The notes under the pieces were generated by a model, which was not told the DNA's origin, did not search any database, and saw nothing but the letters and a program-made list of their open reading frames with translations. A program made the translations under genes and the position numbers. From Fibrobacter sp. UBA4375 (GTDB lineage: Bacteria; Fibrobacterota; Fibrobacteria; Fibrobacterales; Fibrobacteraceae): a stretch of 64,000 bases of DNA. Positions 7,677-16,588 of this stretch are shown piece after piece; the stretch's first letter is position 1, and each line of letters begins with the position of its first letter. The stretch spans positions 1 to 64,000 of the forward strand of contig DGRZ01000011.1 in NCBI GenBank assembly GCA_002391195.1, written 5' to 3'.

Positions 7677-8885
7677 ATGTTGAAAGTTGTGAAAAAGCCG
7701 AAAAGGACCTCTTTTAGGCTCCGGGACAGGGAGATTTTCCCAAATACGATCCTCAGCCCTATGGACGGGGTGACGGATGCGCCTTTCCGCAGGCTCTGCC
7801 GGGTGCTGTCGGGCAACCGCATGGGGCTTCTGGTGTCGGAGTTCGTGCCTACCGACGGTGACGCCGTCTTTAGGCTGGACGGCCACAAGCAGCTGAAGTT
7901 TTTTCCGGAAGAGCGTCCTTTCGGTATCCAGATTTTCGGGAGGTTTCCCGACAAGATGGCGGAAGCCGCCCGGAAAATCGCCCTGGAGCTCCATCCGGAG
8001 TTCATAGAGGTCAACGCCGGATGCCCCGCCCCGAAGGTGGCGGGGAAGGGGAGCGGCTCGGGCCTGCTTCGGGACCTGCCCCGCCTGCAGGAAATCCTGC
8101 ACGAGGTCCGCACCGCACTGGACCGTTCTTGCCCGGAGATGCCGCTCACCCTCAAGTGCCGTATCGGCTGGGATTCCGAAAGTATCAACGTGATGGAAAC
8201 TTTGAAGATTGCCGAAGGCGAGGGTGTAGAATTGCTCACCGTCCACGGACGGACTCGCCTTCAGGGCTATAACGGACTTGCCGACTGGGACTGGATAGGG
8301 AAGGTGGCCGCCGTAGCGAAAATTCCTGTAATCGGGAACGGCGACGTGAACAGCGTGAAGACCGCTTTTGACCGTATTGAAAATTACGGAGTCTCCGGCG
8401 TGTCCATCGGGCGTGGCGCCATGCACAATCCCTGGCTGTTTGGCCAGATTGCCGACGCCTGGGAAGGTCTTGCCCCTAAGGAAATTTCTGCGGTGGACGC
8501 CTTGGACGTGTTTCCGCTTTACTACAAGTTCAAACTGGAAGACGGTTCTACGGAACTGGGCGCGCTGGGCCGCCTCAAGCAGCTGGCGGCAAGACTTTGC
8601 AAGGGGTTCTGTTTAGACGGAAGTGAAAAGTCTCTGAATGGCTACGGAGACTCAAACCTTCGTCATTCTCGCGAAGGCGAGAATCTGGCAGATTCCGACG
8701 ATGCCGCTATGCAGGTTCGGCAGACCTTGCTTACGGCTCAAGAGCCGGCGGAATTTTTCGACAGGTTGCACGCGCTTCGCGAAGGCCTGGCTCGAAACAT
8801 GCGTTACGACCCTAGTCGTCTCGTGAATTTGAACGGCTCGAAGGAAACGGAACTGAAATCCGGCGACCAGTTCGCCGGCCGGTAA
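7677..8885 (+). CDS. tRNA-dihydrouridine synthase (Dus family) with an in-frame repeat insert
   Basis: About 402 residues from the ATG at 7677; a GTG nine bases earlier is an alternative start, and neither has a clear ribosome site. FMN-dependent TIM-barrel enzyme that reduces specific uridines in tRNA. Family motifs: 'LSPMDGVTDAPFRRLC' near the N-terminus, 'FGIQIFGRFPDKM', the catalytic Cys in 'VNAGCPAPKV', 'LTVHGRT' and 'VIGNGDV', and 'VSIGRGAMHNPWLF'. At residues about 329-337 the sequence 'LRHSREGENL' is encoded by a palindromic family-A element in reverse orientation (8661-8685), sitting in the helical C-terminal domain. The conserved residues flank but do not include it, so activity is probably kept. 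Confidence 0.88.
   Translation: MLKVVKKPKRTSFRLRDREIFPNTILSPMDGVTDAPFRRLCRVLSGNRMGLLVSEFVPTDGDAVFRLDGHKQLKFFPEERPFGIQIFGRFPDKMAEAARKIALELHPEFIEVNAGCPAPKVAGKGSGSGLLRDLPRLQEILHEVRTALDRSCPEMPLTLKCRIGWDSESINVMETLKIAEGEGVELLTVHGRTRLQGYNGLADWDWIGKVAAVAKIPVIGNGDVNSVKTAFDRIENYGVSGVSIGRGAMHNPWLFGQIADAWEGLAPKEISAVDALDVFPLYYKFKLEDGSTELGALGRLKQLAARLCKGFCLDGSEKSLNGYGDSNLRHSREGENLADSDDAAMQVRQTLLTAQEPAEFFDRLHALREGLARNMRYDPSRLVNLNGSKETELKSGDQFAGR
8661..8685 (-). repeat. Family-A palindromic element inside the dus gene
   Basis: 'cgtcattctcgcgaaggcga' onward: arms ATTCTCGC/GCGAGAAT with a GAAG loop. Read on the minus strand it matches the 55529-55560 copy except for paired C-to-T changes, which keep the stem intact. 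It adds codons without breaking the frame. Confidence 0.8.
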
Positions 8886-9065
8886 ATTTTCACGATAATC
8901 TTCGTATAGCTTCGTTGTCGGACTCTCGCTGTACCGCTTGTACAGCTTCGGTCCTGCCGCCTCGCTCTACTCGATTCTTCTGAAAATTGGTTTAATGAAA
9001 AAGATTGCAAAAGAAAAACCGTATCGAATCTCGCTGCGTTTTTTTAATTGTTTGCGGTCTATCGC

Positions 9066-10571
9066 TTACTCTTTCACTGTCGGAGCTTGGCGCGCCACAG
9101 GGGCGAGCTGCCCGTGCTTCCTAAACAGGTGCTTCACCAGCGTTCCGAATCCACGCATCACGCGGTAGCGTTCCCGCGGGTTCTTGATGGCCATGATTCC
9201 CTGACGCAAAATGTAGCTCGGACGCAGGTAGAACTCGCGGCGGGCCTTGTCGCAAAAGTCCACAAGAGCCTGACTGCTGAGTTCGCCACGCTGGATGGTG
9301 GTGCGGTGGAACCCGTCCTTGTCCAGCCACTGGTTGTAATCCTTTGTCTGCAATGCGCCGCTAGCGAGAGCTTCCTTGTAAGCCTCGGTGCCGGGGTATG
9401 CCATGATGGGGTAGAACTGCGCGGTGTTGGGGTTCAACTTCTTGGCGTAGTCCAGCGTCATGCGGAGGGTTTTCGGAGTATCGCCCGGGTTGCCGACCAT
9501 GAAGCAACCATGCACCAAGAGACCTGCCTTGCGGGCGTTCTTCGTGAACTCGATGGCCTTGTCGGTGTTCTTCACACCCTTGTGGATGTTCTCGAGAACC
9601 ACGGGGGAGGCACTCTCGAAGCCCACGCACATCTCGCGGCCGCCCGCCTTCTTCATCAGCTTGAGCAAGTCGAGCGGAACGTCGGCGCGGGCGTTGCAGC
9701 TCCAGGTAATCTTGAGACCGCGTTCCAGAATCAGGTTGCAGATTTCGCGAACGTGCTCGTGGCTTGCGGTGAACGTGTCGTCTTCGAAGAAGACTTCGCC
9801 GAGGTCTTCAAAATTTTCCTTGATGTACTGCAGTTCATCTACCACGTCCTTCGGGCTGCGGCGGCGGAACTTGTGGCCGTTTAGCGTCTGCGGAATCACG
9901 CAGTAGCTGCAGCGGTTCGGGCAACCGCGCCCGCTCAAGATAACAATCAGCGGGTTCAGGTTCGCGCCGTAGAAATACTTCTTGTAGCAGCTGTACAGGT
10001 GCTTGCGGTAAACCTTCGAGACCCACGGGAGCTCGTCCAGGTTCTCGATTTTCGGGCCCTCGGGCTGGAAGTCGGTGGTGCCGTCCGCCTTGCGGAAGGC
10101 GAGGCCCGCAATCTGGTTTACGGGAACACCGTCGCCGCGCAGGCTCCTTGCGAGGTTCCGGCAGGTGTAGTCCGCCTCGCCGATAATCACGAAGTCGAGC
10201 GCGGGCTCCATCTCCATGGATTCTAGCGGCTCTGCGGTGGCATGCGTACCCATGATGGCGACCTTTACATTCGGGAGCATGTCCTTGATGGCATGCACCA
10301 CCTTGAGGTCGTTCAGGATGCTCGGCGTGCTCGTGCTGCAGATGACCAGCGCTGGGTCAAATTTCTTGACGCCATCCAGAGTTTTCGGCAGGTCCAGTTC
10401 CATGGCAGGACTGTCGATAAGTTGGATTTCGTTACCGTCCGCTTCCACCGAACCGGCCGCGTAGCTTAAGAACATGGGCCAGTAAAGAGTGCTTGATTTG
10501 GTCACGCAGGGGCTGCGCGACTCGCGACTGAACATCGGATGGAACGGAGGATTTAAGAAAGTAATACGCAT
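9066..10571 (-). CDS. B12-binding radical SAM protein
   Basis: 501 residues from the ATG at 10571; the frame continues to a TTG at 10583, which is less likely. The N-terminal ~200 residues look like a cobalamin-binding Rossmann domain ('MRITFLNPPF', 'LVICSTSTPS', 'VAIMGTHATA', 'DFVIIGEAD'). The radical SAM core starts near residue 215 with the cluster motif 'GRGCPNRCSYC' (CxxxCxxC), then 'EVFFEDDTFTAS' and 'MCVGFESASP'. The C-terminal ~100 residues are helical and basic. The layout is shared with BchE/HpnJ/HpnP-like and anaerobic methyltransferase proteins; the substrate cannot be read from sequence. It stands alone, divergent from the MORN gene. Confidence 0.85.
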   Translation of the reverse strand: MRITFLNPPFHPMFSRESRSPCVTKSSTLYWPMFLSYAAGSVEADGNEIQLIDSPAMELDLPKTLDGVKKFDPALVICSTSTPSILNDLKVVHAIKDMLPNVKVAIMGTHATAEPLESMEMEPALDFVIIGEADYTCRNLARSLRGDGVPVNQIAGLAFRKADGTTDFQPEGPKIENLDELPWVSKVYRKHLYSCYKKYFYGANLNPLIVILSGRGCPNRCSYCVIPQTLNGHKFRRRSPKDVVDELQYIKENFEDLGEVFFEDDTFTASHEHVREICNLILERGLKITWSCNARADVPLDLLKLMKKAGGREMCVGFESASPVVLENIHKGVKNTDKAIEFTKNARKAGLLVHGCFMVGNPGDTPKTLRMTLDYAKKLNPNTAQFYPIMAYPGTEAYKEALASGALQTKDYNQWLDKDGFHRTTIQRGELSSQALVDFCDKARREFYLRPSYILRQGIMAIKNPRERYRVMRGFGTLVKHLFRKHGQLAPVARQAPTVKE

Positions 10572-10622
10572 GAGCCCACACAAAATACAAAATCGGTATG
10601 GATATAGCTACATTTTTGCCCG

Positions 10623-11222
10623 ATGAATCATCTTTTTTTCATCTGTTTTTCGGTAATGTTTGCTATGGCTTGGGCGGTAGCAGGAGAAATACCGTTAGAC
10701 ACGGTCCGGACGCTTTATCCGGCGGGTAATGTTGCTCGGGTTTATACCGTTCAAAAAGGAACAGATATTAAAGAGGGCTGGTCCGTGTCGTACCACCCGG
10801 ATGGTAAACTTGCAATCAAGGCGTTTTACCACAATGGTCTTTTGGAAGGAACCTTTTCCAGTTTTTACGAGAACGGCAAGCCATGGCAAGAAATCGCTTA
10901 CGAAGCAGGCGTAGAAAACGGGCCGTCTGTCAATTATCACGACAATGGATTGAAAAAGTCTAGAGAAATATACAAGAATGGTGTTCTTGAGGGTGTGAGC
11001 GAAGAATGGGACGAGCGGGGTACTTTGCGAAGAAAAATTCCGTATTCTCGTGGTCAGATTCATGGAGTGGCTCAGCTTTATGACGACCTAGGTGCTCTGA
11101 AAGAGGAAATGACCTTCGAAAGAGGACTTCGCCACGGTAGCTATCGTCGTTACAATAAGGGCGTTAAAGTTCTTGAAGCTGAATTTCAGGCCAATCGTTG
11201 TGTTAAAAACTGCGACTTTTAG
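10623..11222 (+). CDS. Secreted MORN-repeat protein
   Basis: 199 residues with a signal peptide (about 1-21, 'FFICFSVMFAMAWAVAGE'). Five or six MORN_2-type repeats of ~23 residues follow: '...YHPDGKLAIKAFYHNGLLEG', '...YENGKPWQEIAYEAGVENG', '...YHDNGLKKSREIYKNGVLEG', '...WDERGTLRRKIPYSRGQIHG'. Such proteins are common in Bacteroidetes and Fibrobacteres and are usually annotated only as 'toxin-antitoxin system YwqK-like' or MORN variant proteins. The role is unknown; periplasmic or outer-surface location is inferred. The base composition (A/T-rich wobble) is slightly lower in GC than the neighbours. Confidence 0.75.
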   Translation: MNHLFFICFSVMFAMAWAVAGEIPLDTVRTLYPAGNVARVYTVQKGTDIKEGWSVSYHPDGKLAIKAFYHNGLLEGTFSSFYENGKPWQEIAYEAGVENGPSVNYHDNGLKKSREIYKNGVLEGVSEEWDERGTLRRKIPYSRGQIHGVAQLYDDLGALKEEMTFERGLRHGSYRRYNKGVKVLEAEFQANRCVKNCDF

Positions 11223-11304
11223 CTTTGACGACTGCTTTTTCTTCGCAAACAGTTGAGCTTATTATGTATTTTATGGACAGATAATGAACAAAAGGGTTTG
11301 GTGT

Positions 11305-11973
11305 ATGAATAAGTGGATTGCCTGCTTTTGCTTGATGGGTTTTGTTTCCGTTTCCCTGGCTGCCCCCGCCAAAGGATCCTTTAAGGACGATCGCGATGGG
11401 AAAACCTACAAGACTGTAAAACTGGGAAATCAGACCTGGATGGCCGAAAACCTCAACCTGCACATGGATGATTCCTGGTGCTATGAGAGAAAGACCGAAA
11501 ATTGTAAAAAATACGGTCGGCTTTATACATGGAAAAAAGCGGAAAAGGCTTGCCCTGTCGGTTGGCATCTTCCGTCCCGATCGGAATGGCGGGACTTGGT
11601 GTCTTATGTATCGGAGAATTCCAAATCAAAGCCCGGAAACACTTTGAGGGCAAAGGACGACTGGAAAGTTAAGAAGAAAAAGAAGAAAATTTACGACCAG
11701 CACACGGGTGAAGCCATTTATCTGGACGAATACGAAGTCATAAATAATGGCACGGATGAACTGGGATTTTCTGTGCTGCCGGCTGGTTACGTTTCTAAGG
11801 AAGGCCGTTCTGACAAGCTTAAAGAACGGGCCTTGTTCTGGAGTTCTTCCAAGGAAAAGGGCAAAAAGACCAAGAAAGCCTATGCCCGTATGCTAGAATT
11901 TGGTGACGAAAGCATCCACGAAAACAAGTATTCGACGGACAATGCGTTCTCGGTGCGTTGCGTGAAGGACTAG
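11305..11973 (+). CDS. FISUMP-domain secreted protein (Fibrobacter major paralogous domain)
   Basis: 222 residues from the ATG at 11305, chosen over an ATG 21 bp earlier because 'aaaggg' sits 8 bp upstream and a normal signal peptide results ('MNKWIACFCLMGFVSVSLAA'). The mature part is the FISUMP family signature: 'FKDDRDGKTYKTVKLGNQTWMAENL', 'GRLYTWKKAEKACPVGWHLPSRSEWRDLV', 'LGFSVLPAGYV' and a terminal 'AFSVRCVKD' (each only partly quoted). The family is hugely expanded in Fibrobacter succinogenes; its function is not established. This copy has a Lys-rich insertion ('KVKKKKKKIYDQHTGEA'). Its stop overlaps the convergent DedA gene by 4 bp. Confidence 0.88.
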   Translation: MNKWIACFCLMGFVSVSLAAPAKGSFKDDRDGKTYKTVKLGNQTWMAENLNLHMDDSWCYERKTENCKKYGRLYTWKKAEKACPVGWHLPSRSEWRDLVSYVSENSKSKPGNTLRAKDDWKVKKKKKKIYDQHTGEAIYLDEYEVINNGTDELGFSVLPAGYVSKEGRSDKLKERALFWSSSKEKGKKTKKAYARMLEFGDESIHENKYSTDNAFSVRCVKD

Positions 11974-12710
11974 ACCTTTTTACGCGGCTTGACCGCGCTC
12001 CACACCATATAACCTATAAATAGCGCTCCGAAGGCAAGCAAAGCGATTGCCAGTTCGGAGTTGTACTTTTCGATAATGTCTTTTTGACCGTGAGCCAGGT
12101 AGCCAAGGACTGCCAGTACGCAGTTCCAGATGGTGGCGCCTAGGAAGGTGTAGAGTGTAAAAGGCAGGAGCTTCATGTTGGATAGTCCTGCAGGTATAGA
12201 AATCAGCTGCCGTATGACGGTAATGAGCCTGCCCACGAAAGTGGATATTGCACCGTGGTCACGGAAGTAGTTTTCTGCCTTTTCGACTTTTTGTGTGTCT
12301 ATCAGCAAAAAATGTCCAAGTCTGGAATCGGCAAATTTGTACACAATGGGGCGTCCCAGGAACTTGGCCAAGAAATAGTTGATGAAGGCCCCGATAAGGG
12401 CTCCCATGCTGGCAAACAATACGATTAGCACAATGCTCAGGTCTGACCCCGGTTGCAGGGCTTTGTAGGCCGCTGGCGGCACCACCAGCTCCGACGGGAA
12501 TGGAATGAAAGAACTTTCTACGGCCATGAGAAGGGTGATGGTGCCGTAGTTTAGATTGGCGTTGTACCAGTCGATAATTTGGGTGTAAATTCCCGTAGAG
12601 GCTGCGCCTTGCAATGAGGATGAATCTTGTATGGCGACTTCGGCCCCTGGTTGGGCGAAGGAAAACGAGCACAATACGGCTAGCAGAAATGCAAGTGTTT
12701 TAAAGTTCAT
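11970..12710 (-). CDS. DedA-family inner-membrane protein (VTT/SNARE-associated domain)
   Basis: 246 residues. An unusual cleavable-looking N-terminal segment ('MNFKTLAFLLAVLCSFSFAQ') and a ~25-residue polar stretch precede the DedA core. Core motifs are 'AVESSFIPFPSELVVPPAAY', the re-entrant glycine-rich part 'MGALIGAFINYFLAKFLGRP', and 'VGRLITVIRQLISIPAGLSNM', which carries the conserved FxGRxxPxxR-like element. Four to five hydrophobic segments follow. DedA proteins act in lipid scrambling and membrane homeostasis, including undecaprenyl phosphate recycling in some bacteria. The gene is upstream (in its transcription direction) of nothing obvious and is convergent with the FISUMP gene. Confidence 0.85.
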   Translation of the reverse strand: MNFKTLAFLLAVLCSFSFAQPGAEVAIQDSSSLQGAASTGIYTQIIDWYNANLNYGTITLLMAVESSFIPFPSELVVPPAAYKALQPGSDLSIVLIVLFASMGALIGAFINYFLAKFLGRPIVYKFADSRLGHFLLIDTQKVEKAENYFRDHGAISTFVGRLITVIRQLISIPAGLSNMKLLPFTLYTFLGATIWNCVLAVLGYLAHGQKDIIEKYNSELAIALLAFGALFIGYMVWSAVKPRKKV

Positions 12711-12721
12711 AGGATGTCAAA

Positions 12722-12753
12722 TGAAAAATAAAGGTGCGACAACCGCCGCACCT
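12722..12753 (-). terminator. Intrinsic terminator of the six-gene envelope cluster
   Basis: Perfect 7-bp stem aggtgcg/cgcacct (12732-12738 and 12747-12753) followed on the minus strand by a T-rich tract (complement of 12722-12731). It lies 7 bp beyond the barrel-protein stop and would end the cluster 20199-12760. Confidence 0.75.
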
Positions 12754-12759
12754 CAATGC

Positions 12760-14301
12760 TTACTTCTTCTTTTTGCCCTTGGATTTCTTCTGGGACTTTT
12801 TGTGGTTTTTCTTGGCGGGGGCCGGAGTTTCATCTTCGGTCTCTCCAGTCTGGGCTTCTATCATGGAAGGCGCTTCTGCATTCGCGCCCTTGAGGGCGGC
12901 CTTGGCCTCTTCCACGAACTTGCCTTCGGGGAACCGCTTCAGGTAAATCTCGTAATCCTTCAGGCGGCCGCTGCCCTTGACCAGTTCGAAGATTCCCGCT
13001 TCGGCCTCGTCGCGGAAGGCCCCGTTGGGATTGTCATTCAGGTAGGTAAGGTAGGCCTTGAAGGTGTTCTGGGCCTGAATCTCACGGAACTTGTGGTATT
13101 CACCCAGCACTTGCAGCTTGGCTTCCACCTCGGGCCTGTGGGGGGAGTCCGGATAGTATTCCAAGTACATGGCCAGCATTTCGGGGTCGTTGGATGCCAT
13201 GACCTGTTCGAAACGAGAATCTTCTTGCTTGGTCTGGTATTCCTTCAACTGGACCTTTCCGGTATCCAGGGTGGCGTACAGTTTTTCCTTGGTGGCCAGG
13301 TCTTCGGGGTGGCAGAAGGCGAGGAAGCTTTCCAGCACGTCGGAGAACTGGGTCTTGGTGAATGCTTCGCTCATGTCAGGCAGGTTGCCGTCTTCGTCCA
13401 AGAAGAACCGGTAGTCGCGTTCGATGGCCATGCAGTCCCAGTCGGACAGGGTGTCCTTGACTTCGCTGTTCTTGCGGAGCACGTCGTCGCGGTCGTGGAG
13501 CACGTACCTCATACGGCGGTCGCGGCGGCTTTCACGGCCAAAGTCAAGAGATAGTTCCAGACCCACGCGTACGGGCAACTTGTAAGAAATCTTGTCGAAT
13601 TCGATACCGGAGTAGCCTGCGGGGATGCCTGTGCTTTCGTTGAATTTTGGCGCCTTTGGTGTAGCCTTGACGTCTTCGAAGGCTAAGAACTCCTTGCGGA
13701 CGTTTACGCCAATCTTGAAGTCGATATCTTTAAAGATTTCGCCAATCTTGTATTCCAAAGCTCCTGAAACAAATGCGGTCGGAATGACGCTGGTCTTTTG
13801 GTCTGTGTGGGAAAAACGTTCGTCGTAGAAAGAGAAGAACTGGAACCCGTAGCCACCCAGAAGCCTGATGTCCAGGTCACCGATGAGATTGAAGGAAAAA
13901 CCGGCCAAGAATGAGGGGGCGTAAGAACGGAAAGACAGGGATTCTCCCTTGTTTGCTCCATCGCACCCTTTGTTGTTGTCACAAATCGGCTTCATTTTGG
14001 GGTCTTTGGCAATTTCGCCAAACTGGATGGAGTTGACTTCGACACCCAGCCAGAAGGTGAAGGGAATGTCTGCCTTATAGAAAGGTGTGATCAGTGGGCT
14101 CCAGAGGAAGCCCGCATTGATGGGGAAGGTCATTACCTTCTCGTCAATCTTGTCTAACAGTAGTTCCGGGTCGCTATCCTTGAACTGTAAATAGGCAAAT
14201 TCGCCTTGAACATAGAGCTGCATTCTCCAGTTGGAACGCTCGAAATCGGCAGCCATGGCGGCTACGGCAAAAAGCAGAGAAATAAGTAATACTTTACGCA
14301 T
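12760..14301 (-). CDS. Outer-membrane barrel protein with C-terminal helical repeats and Lys-rich tail
   Basis: 513 residues from the ATG at 14301 (a TTG 9 bp earlier is less likely). Signal peptide 'MRKVLLISLLFAVAAMA', then an N-terminal half with alternating beta-strands typical of an 8-stranded OmpA-like barrel (about 20-270: 'WRMQLYVQGEFAYLQF', 'FSFNLIGDLDIRLLGGYGF', 'KLPVRVGLELSLDFGRE'). The C-terminal half is helical with TPR-like units ('YLEYYPDSPHRPEVEAKL', 'YLTYLNDNPNGAFRDEAEA', 'YLKRFPEGKFVEEAKA'), and it ends in a Lys-rich tail. It is the last gene of a six-gene minus-strand cluster. Role unknown; an outer-membrane anchor for the lipoproteins encoded upstream is plausible. Confidence 0.65.
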   Translation of the reverse strand: MRKVLLISLLFAVAAMAADFERSNWRMQLYVQGEFAYLQFKDSDPELLLDKIDEKVMTFPINAGFLWSPLITPFYKADIPFTFWLGVEVNSIQFGEIAKDPKMKPICDNNKGCDGANKGESLSFRSYAPSFLAGFSFNLIGDLDIRLLGGYGFQFFSFYDERFSHTDQKTSVIPTAFVSGALEYKIGEIFKDIDFKIGVNVRKEFLAFEDVKATPKAPKFNESTGIPAGYSGIEFDKISYKLPVRVGLELSLDFGRESRRDRRMRYVLHDRDDVLRKNSEVKDTLSDWDCMAIERDYRFFLDEDGNLPDMSEAFTKTQFSDVLESFLAFCHPEDLATKEKLYATLDTGKVQLKEYQTKQEDSRFEQVMASNDPEMLAMYLEYYPDSPHRPEVEAKLQVLGEYHKFREIQAQNTFKAYLTYLNDNPNGAFRDEAEAGIFELVKGSGRLKDYEIYLKRFPEGKFVEEAKAALKGANAEAPSMIEAQTGETEDETPAPAKKNHKKSQKKSKGKKKK

Positions 14302-14388
14302 CGTGGTCAAATTTAGCTTTTTTGCTCAATGAAACGCACGGCCAAGGTGGAAAGCGACTTTTTTCAGGGCAGTTTTGGAGAAATGTTT

Positions 14389-15948
14389 CTAGAAAGAAAT
14401 GAAGAAGCCGACACCGAGCACCAAGATGCCTGCCCCGATGAGCGTAAATCCTATGACCGTTTTCTGGTCACCGTCGCTTACCAGGTCCTTGTTCTCCTTT
14501 ACCTTTTTTTGGTAGAATTCTCCACCCGCAGTAGCGGAACTGTTCAGTTCGTCCTTAATGTCTTCGGCGTCTTCGTAATCTAGCTGGCCTAGGTAGGTAA
14601 ACAGGGCCCCGACGATTATGGGGGTGATGGAAACTCCCATCATGGTGTGTCCTAGACGGATTTTTTTACGGGCTTTTTCCCACTCTTGTTGAGATTGGAT
14701 TTCTTTGAACTGATTTTCTTGTTTCATCTCCACGTTGACGGTTACATCGGAAACGGGCGGAACATAAACTGCGACCAGGGTGTCCTTGAACCCGAACTTG
14801 CGGAGCTTAAACTGGACAAGTCCCGGTTCCATGATGGGGTAGCGGGCTGGAGTAGTGCCGATAGTCTTGCTGCGCTTGGTGATTTCTCCCTTGCCGGAGA
14901 AGATTTCTGCACCTGCCGGGTTGGTGATAATCCGGAGTTCGGGGTTGACCCGTTTCAGTTTCATCGACCTCCAGACGGTATCGCCCATGATAGGGTGGAT
15001 TGTGGTGGATCCGCCCCACAAATGCTGATCCACGTTCCAAAAGGCATGAATGGTAACGGCTGCGGTATCCGTGACCGGAATTGTGCAGGGAGACCTGCAA
15101 AGGGCGTTGTCCTCGGCTCTAGAGAGAGTGGCTCCTTCGGGGTCGGTATCGATATAGATGTAGCCTTTTTTCTCTTTTAGGTTCGTTACATCTTTGCCTT
15201 GGGCTTCCAAAAGAAAGATTTTCAGATTGTCTTTGGAGAGAGCGTCGGTGACAGCCTTGGAACGGGAAATCCTAAGTTCGCTCTTGTAGATGGTGGGCAG
15301 TTCTTCTTCGAATACCACCCGCATAAGCTGAAGTTTCAGGGAATCTTTCTTTTGTACGGGGGAAATCTTTCCAAAGTAGATGGTAGTGGCGCCCTTGGCA
15401 GAAAGGGAGTCTTGCAGGCAGATGTTGTCGCTGCAGTCGGGAATGTCCTTTTTCTTTAGAATGTGAATTTTTTCTCCGCTTTCCAAAAGGAACCTGGCGG
15501 TAAGGGTGTTGATTTGCATTGCCAAAGTGGAATCGCCGATTTCGTCTTCGAAACTGACTAGAACGGTGGGAGAAGATAGTTCAAGAAGCTTCGTTGCGGC
15601 AGGAGTATCGTCTTGGAGGGTGTCGTTTGTAGCAACCTGTGCAGAATCGTTTACGTTGGCTATGCTGTCCGGAGATGCGGCCTGTACAGAATCTGCGGGG
15701 CTTGCCAGAAGTAAATCTGTACCTGAAGTATCTACGATGGACTTGAATTTGCTCTTGGCAATACGGACAACGGTAAACTTGTTGTTGATGTAGCCGCCCA
15801 GCTGGACGGTATCGTTTTGAATACCGAGAAACTGGGCTTTTTGTTTGGTCCCGGATAAAAGTTCCACGCTGACAGAAGGCCCTTGCGGCTCTGCGGCAAG
15901 CAGGACTTGGGCGAGTAGAAGGATTAATGCGATGCACGTGGATTTCAT
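14389..15948 (-). CDS. PEGA-domain envelope protein with TolB/CsgG-like middle
   Basis: 519 residues with signal peptide ('MKSTCIALILLLAQVLLAAE'). Residues ~25-75 form a small beta domain, ~75-125 a Thr/Ser/Asp linker. The ~125-265 part ('TVLVSFEDEI...CSDNICLQDSLSAKGATTIYFGKI') resembles the TolB-N/CsgG-like domain that precedes PEGA repeats in other proteins. PEGA-like domains follow: 'GYIYIDTDPEGATLSRAE' (about 268) and 'ELRIITNPAGAEIFSGKGE' (about 345), then one or two hydrophobic segments near the C-terminus. PEGA domains are surface-layer-like beta folds of unknown binding function. The 8-bp gap to the next upstream gene, also PEGA-like, indicates co-expression. Confidence 0.7.
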   Translation of the reverse strand: MKSTCIALILLLAQVLLAAEPQGPSVSVELLSGTKQKAQFLGIQNDTVQLGGYINNKFTVVRIAKSKFKSIVDTSGTDLLLASPADSVQAASPDSIANVNDSAQVATNDTLQDDTPAATKLLELSSPTVLVSFEDEIGDSTLAMQINTLTARFLLESGEKIHILKKKDIPDCSDNICLQDSLSAKGATTIYFGKISPVQKKDSLKLQLMRVVFEEELPTIYKSELRISRSKAVTDALSKDNLKIFLLEAQGKDVTNLKEKKGYIYIDTDPEGATLSRAEDNALCRSPCTIPVTDTAAVTIHAFWNVDQHLWGGSTTIHPIMGDTVWRSMKLKRVNPELRIITNPAGAEIFSGKGEITKRSKTIGTTPARYPIMEPGLVQFKLRKFGFKDTLVAVYVPPVSDVTVNVEMKQENQFKEIQSQQEWEKARKKIRLGHTMMGVSITPIIVGALFTYLGQLDYEDAEDIKDELNSSATAGGEFYQKKVKENKDLVSDGDQKTVIGFTLIGAGILVLGVGFFISF

Positions 15949-15955
15949 GATTTAC

Positions 15956-16588
15956 CTAGAAAGATAGAAAGAGTCCGACCGAAAGGATAACGCCGCCTGC
16001 AACGAGTGAAACAAGAGCCGTTTTTTTTGCCGCTTTGGCATTGTCCCGGTACTCCTTGAAATCCTTTTTGTCTTGTTGGTAATTGTCCCCAGATGTAATG
16101 ACGGTGTTTTCGATATTTCGTTTGCAGTCATTGGCCTTGTTGATTTCGTAAGCGGAGACCCCTGCGGCAATGGCACTTGCAGCTAGCGGGACGATGGAGG
16201 CGATCATTAGACGGTGTCCCAGGTTTCGTCTGCTTCGGTGGTTCAAGTCCGCTTGTTGCTCTTGCAGGAATGTCTCGTCAAAGGCAGGGGCGAGGCCCAC
16301 GATTAGGAAGGAAGTGTCTTTCTGAGAAAGAGTCACGTTGATGCTGGTGTCCCTAAAATCTGGACGGAACAGGGTGATAAGGATCTGATCCTTATCTAAG
16401 GGTACGGGGACAAATGCAGGTATACGGTAATCGGGGTTCTTAGAAAAATTGGGATGGGCGTCTCCGACATAAAGATCTGCGCCGGAGGGATTGGTGGATA
16501 CATGCAGATACCGCTCCCGTGGGGCGTTTCCATCGGCGAAACAAAGACCTAAAAGTAGGAGGACGGGAATGATTATTTTGAAAACCAT
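15956..16588 (-). CDS. Small PEGA-like membrane protein
   Basis: 210 residues; signal peptide 'MVFKIIIPVLLLLGLCFA' followed by a PEGA-like domain ('RYLHVSTNPSGADLYVGDAH', about 28-110), a linker, then two hydrophobic segments flanking a polar helix near the C-terminus (about 128-150 and 190-210). The C-terminal organisation (hydrophobic - charged helix - hydrophobic, ending in '...GLFLSF') is the same as in the neighbouring 519-residue protein, which ends '...GVGFFISF', so the two are probably diverged duplicates. Its start codon coincides with the end of the upstream lipoprotein gene. Confidence 0.65.
   Translation of the reverse strand: MVFKIIIPVLLLLGLCFADGNAPRERYLHVSTNPSGADLYVGDAHPNFSKNPDYRIPAFVPVPLDKDQILITLFRPDFRDTSINVTLSQKDTSFLIVGLAPAFDETFLQEQQADLNHRSRRNLGHRLMIASIVPLAASAIAAGVSAYEINKANDCKRNIENTVITSGDNYQQDKKDFKEYRDNAKAAKKTALVSLVAGGVILSVGLFLSF

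Noticed and set aside
8886..9065. Gap between dus and the radical SAM gene as an RNA gene
   Set aside because: It has one small hairpin (ctgtac/gtacag at 8929-8945) and short frames only; no conserved RNA pattern or terminator was recognised.
16240..16262. tRNA-like T-loop sequence (ggttcaagtcc)
   Set aside because: It lies inside the small PEGA gene in frame and no acceptor or anticodon stem can be built around it.
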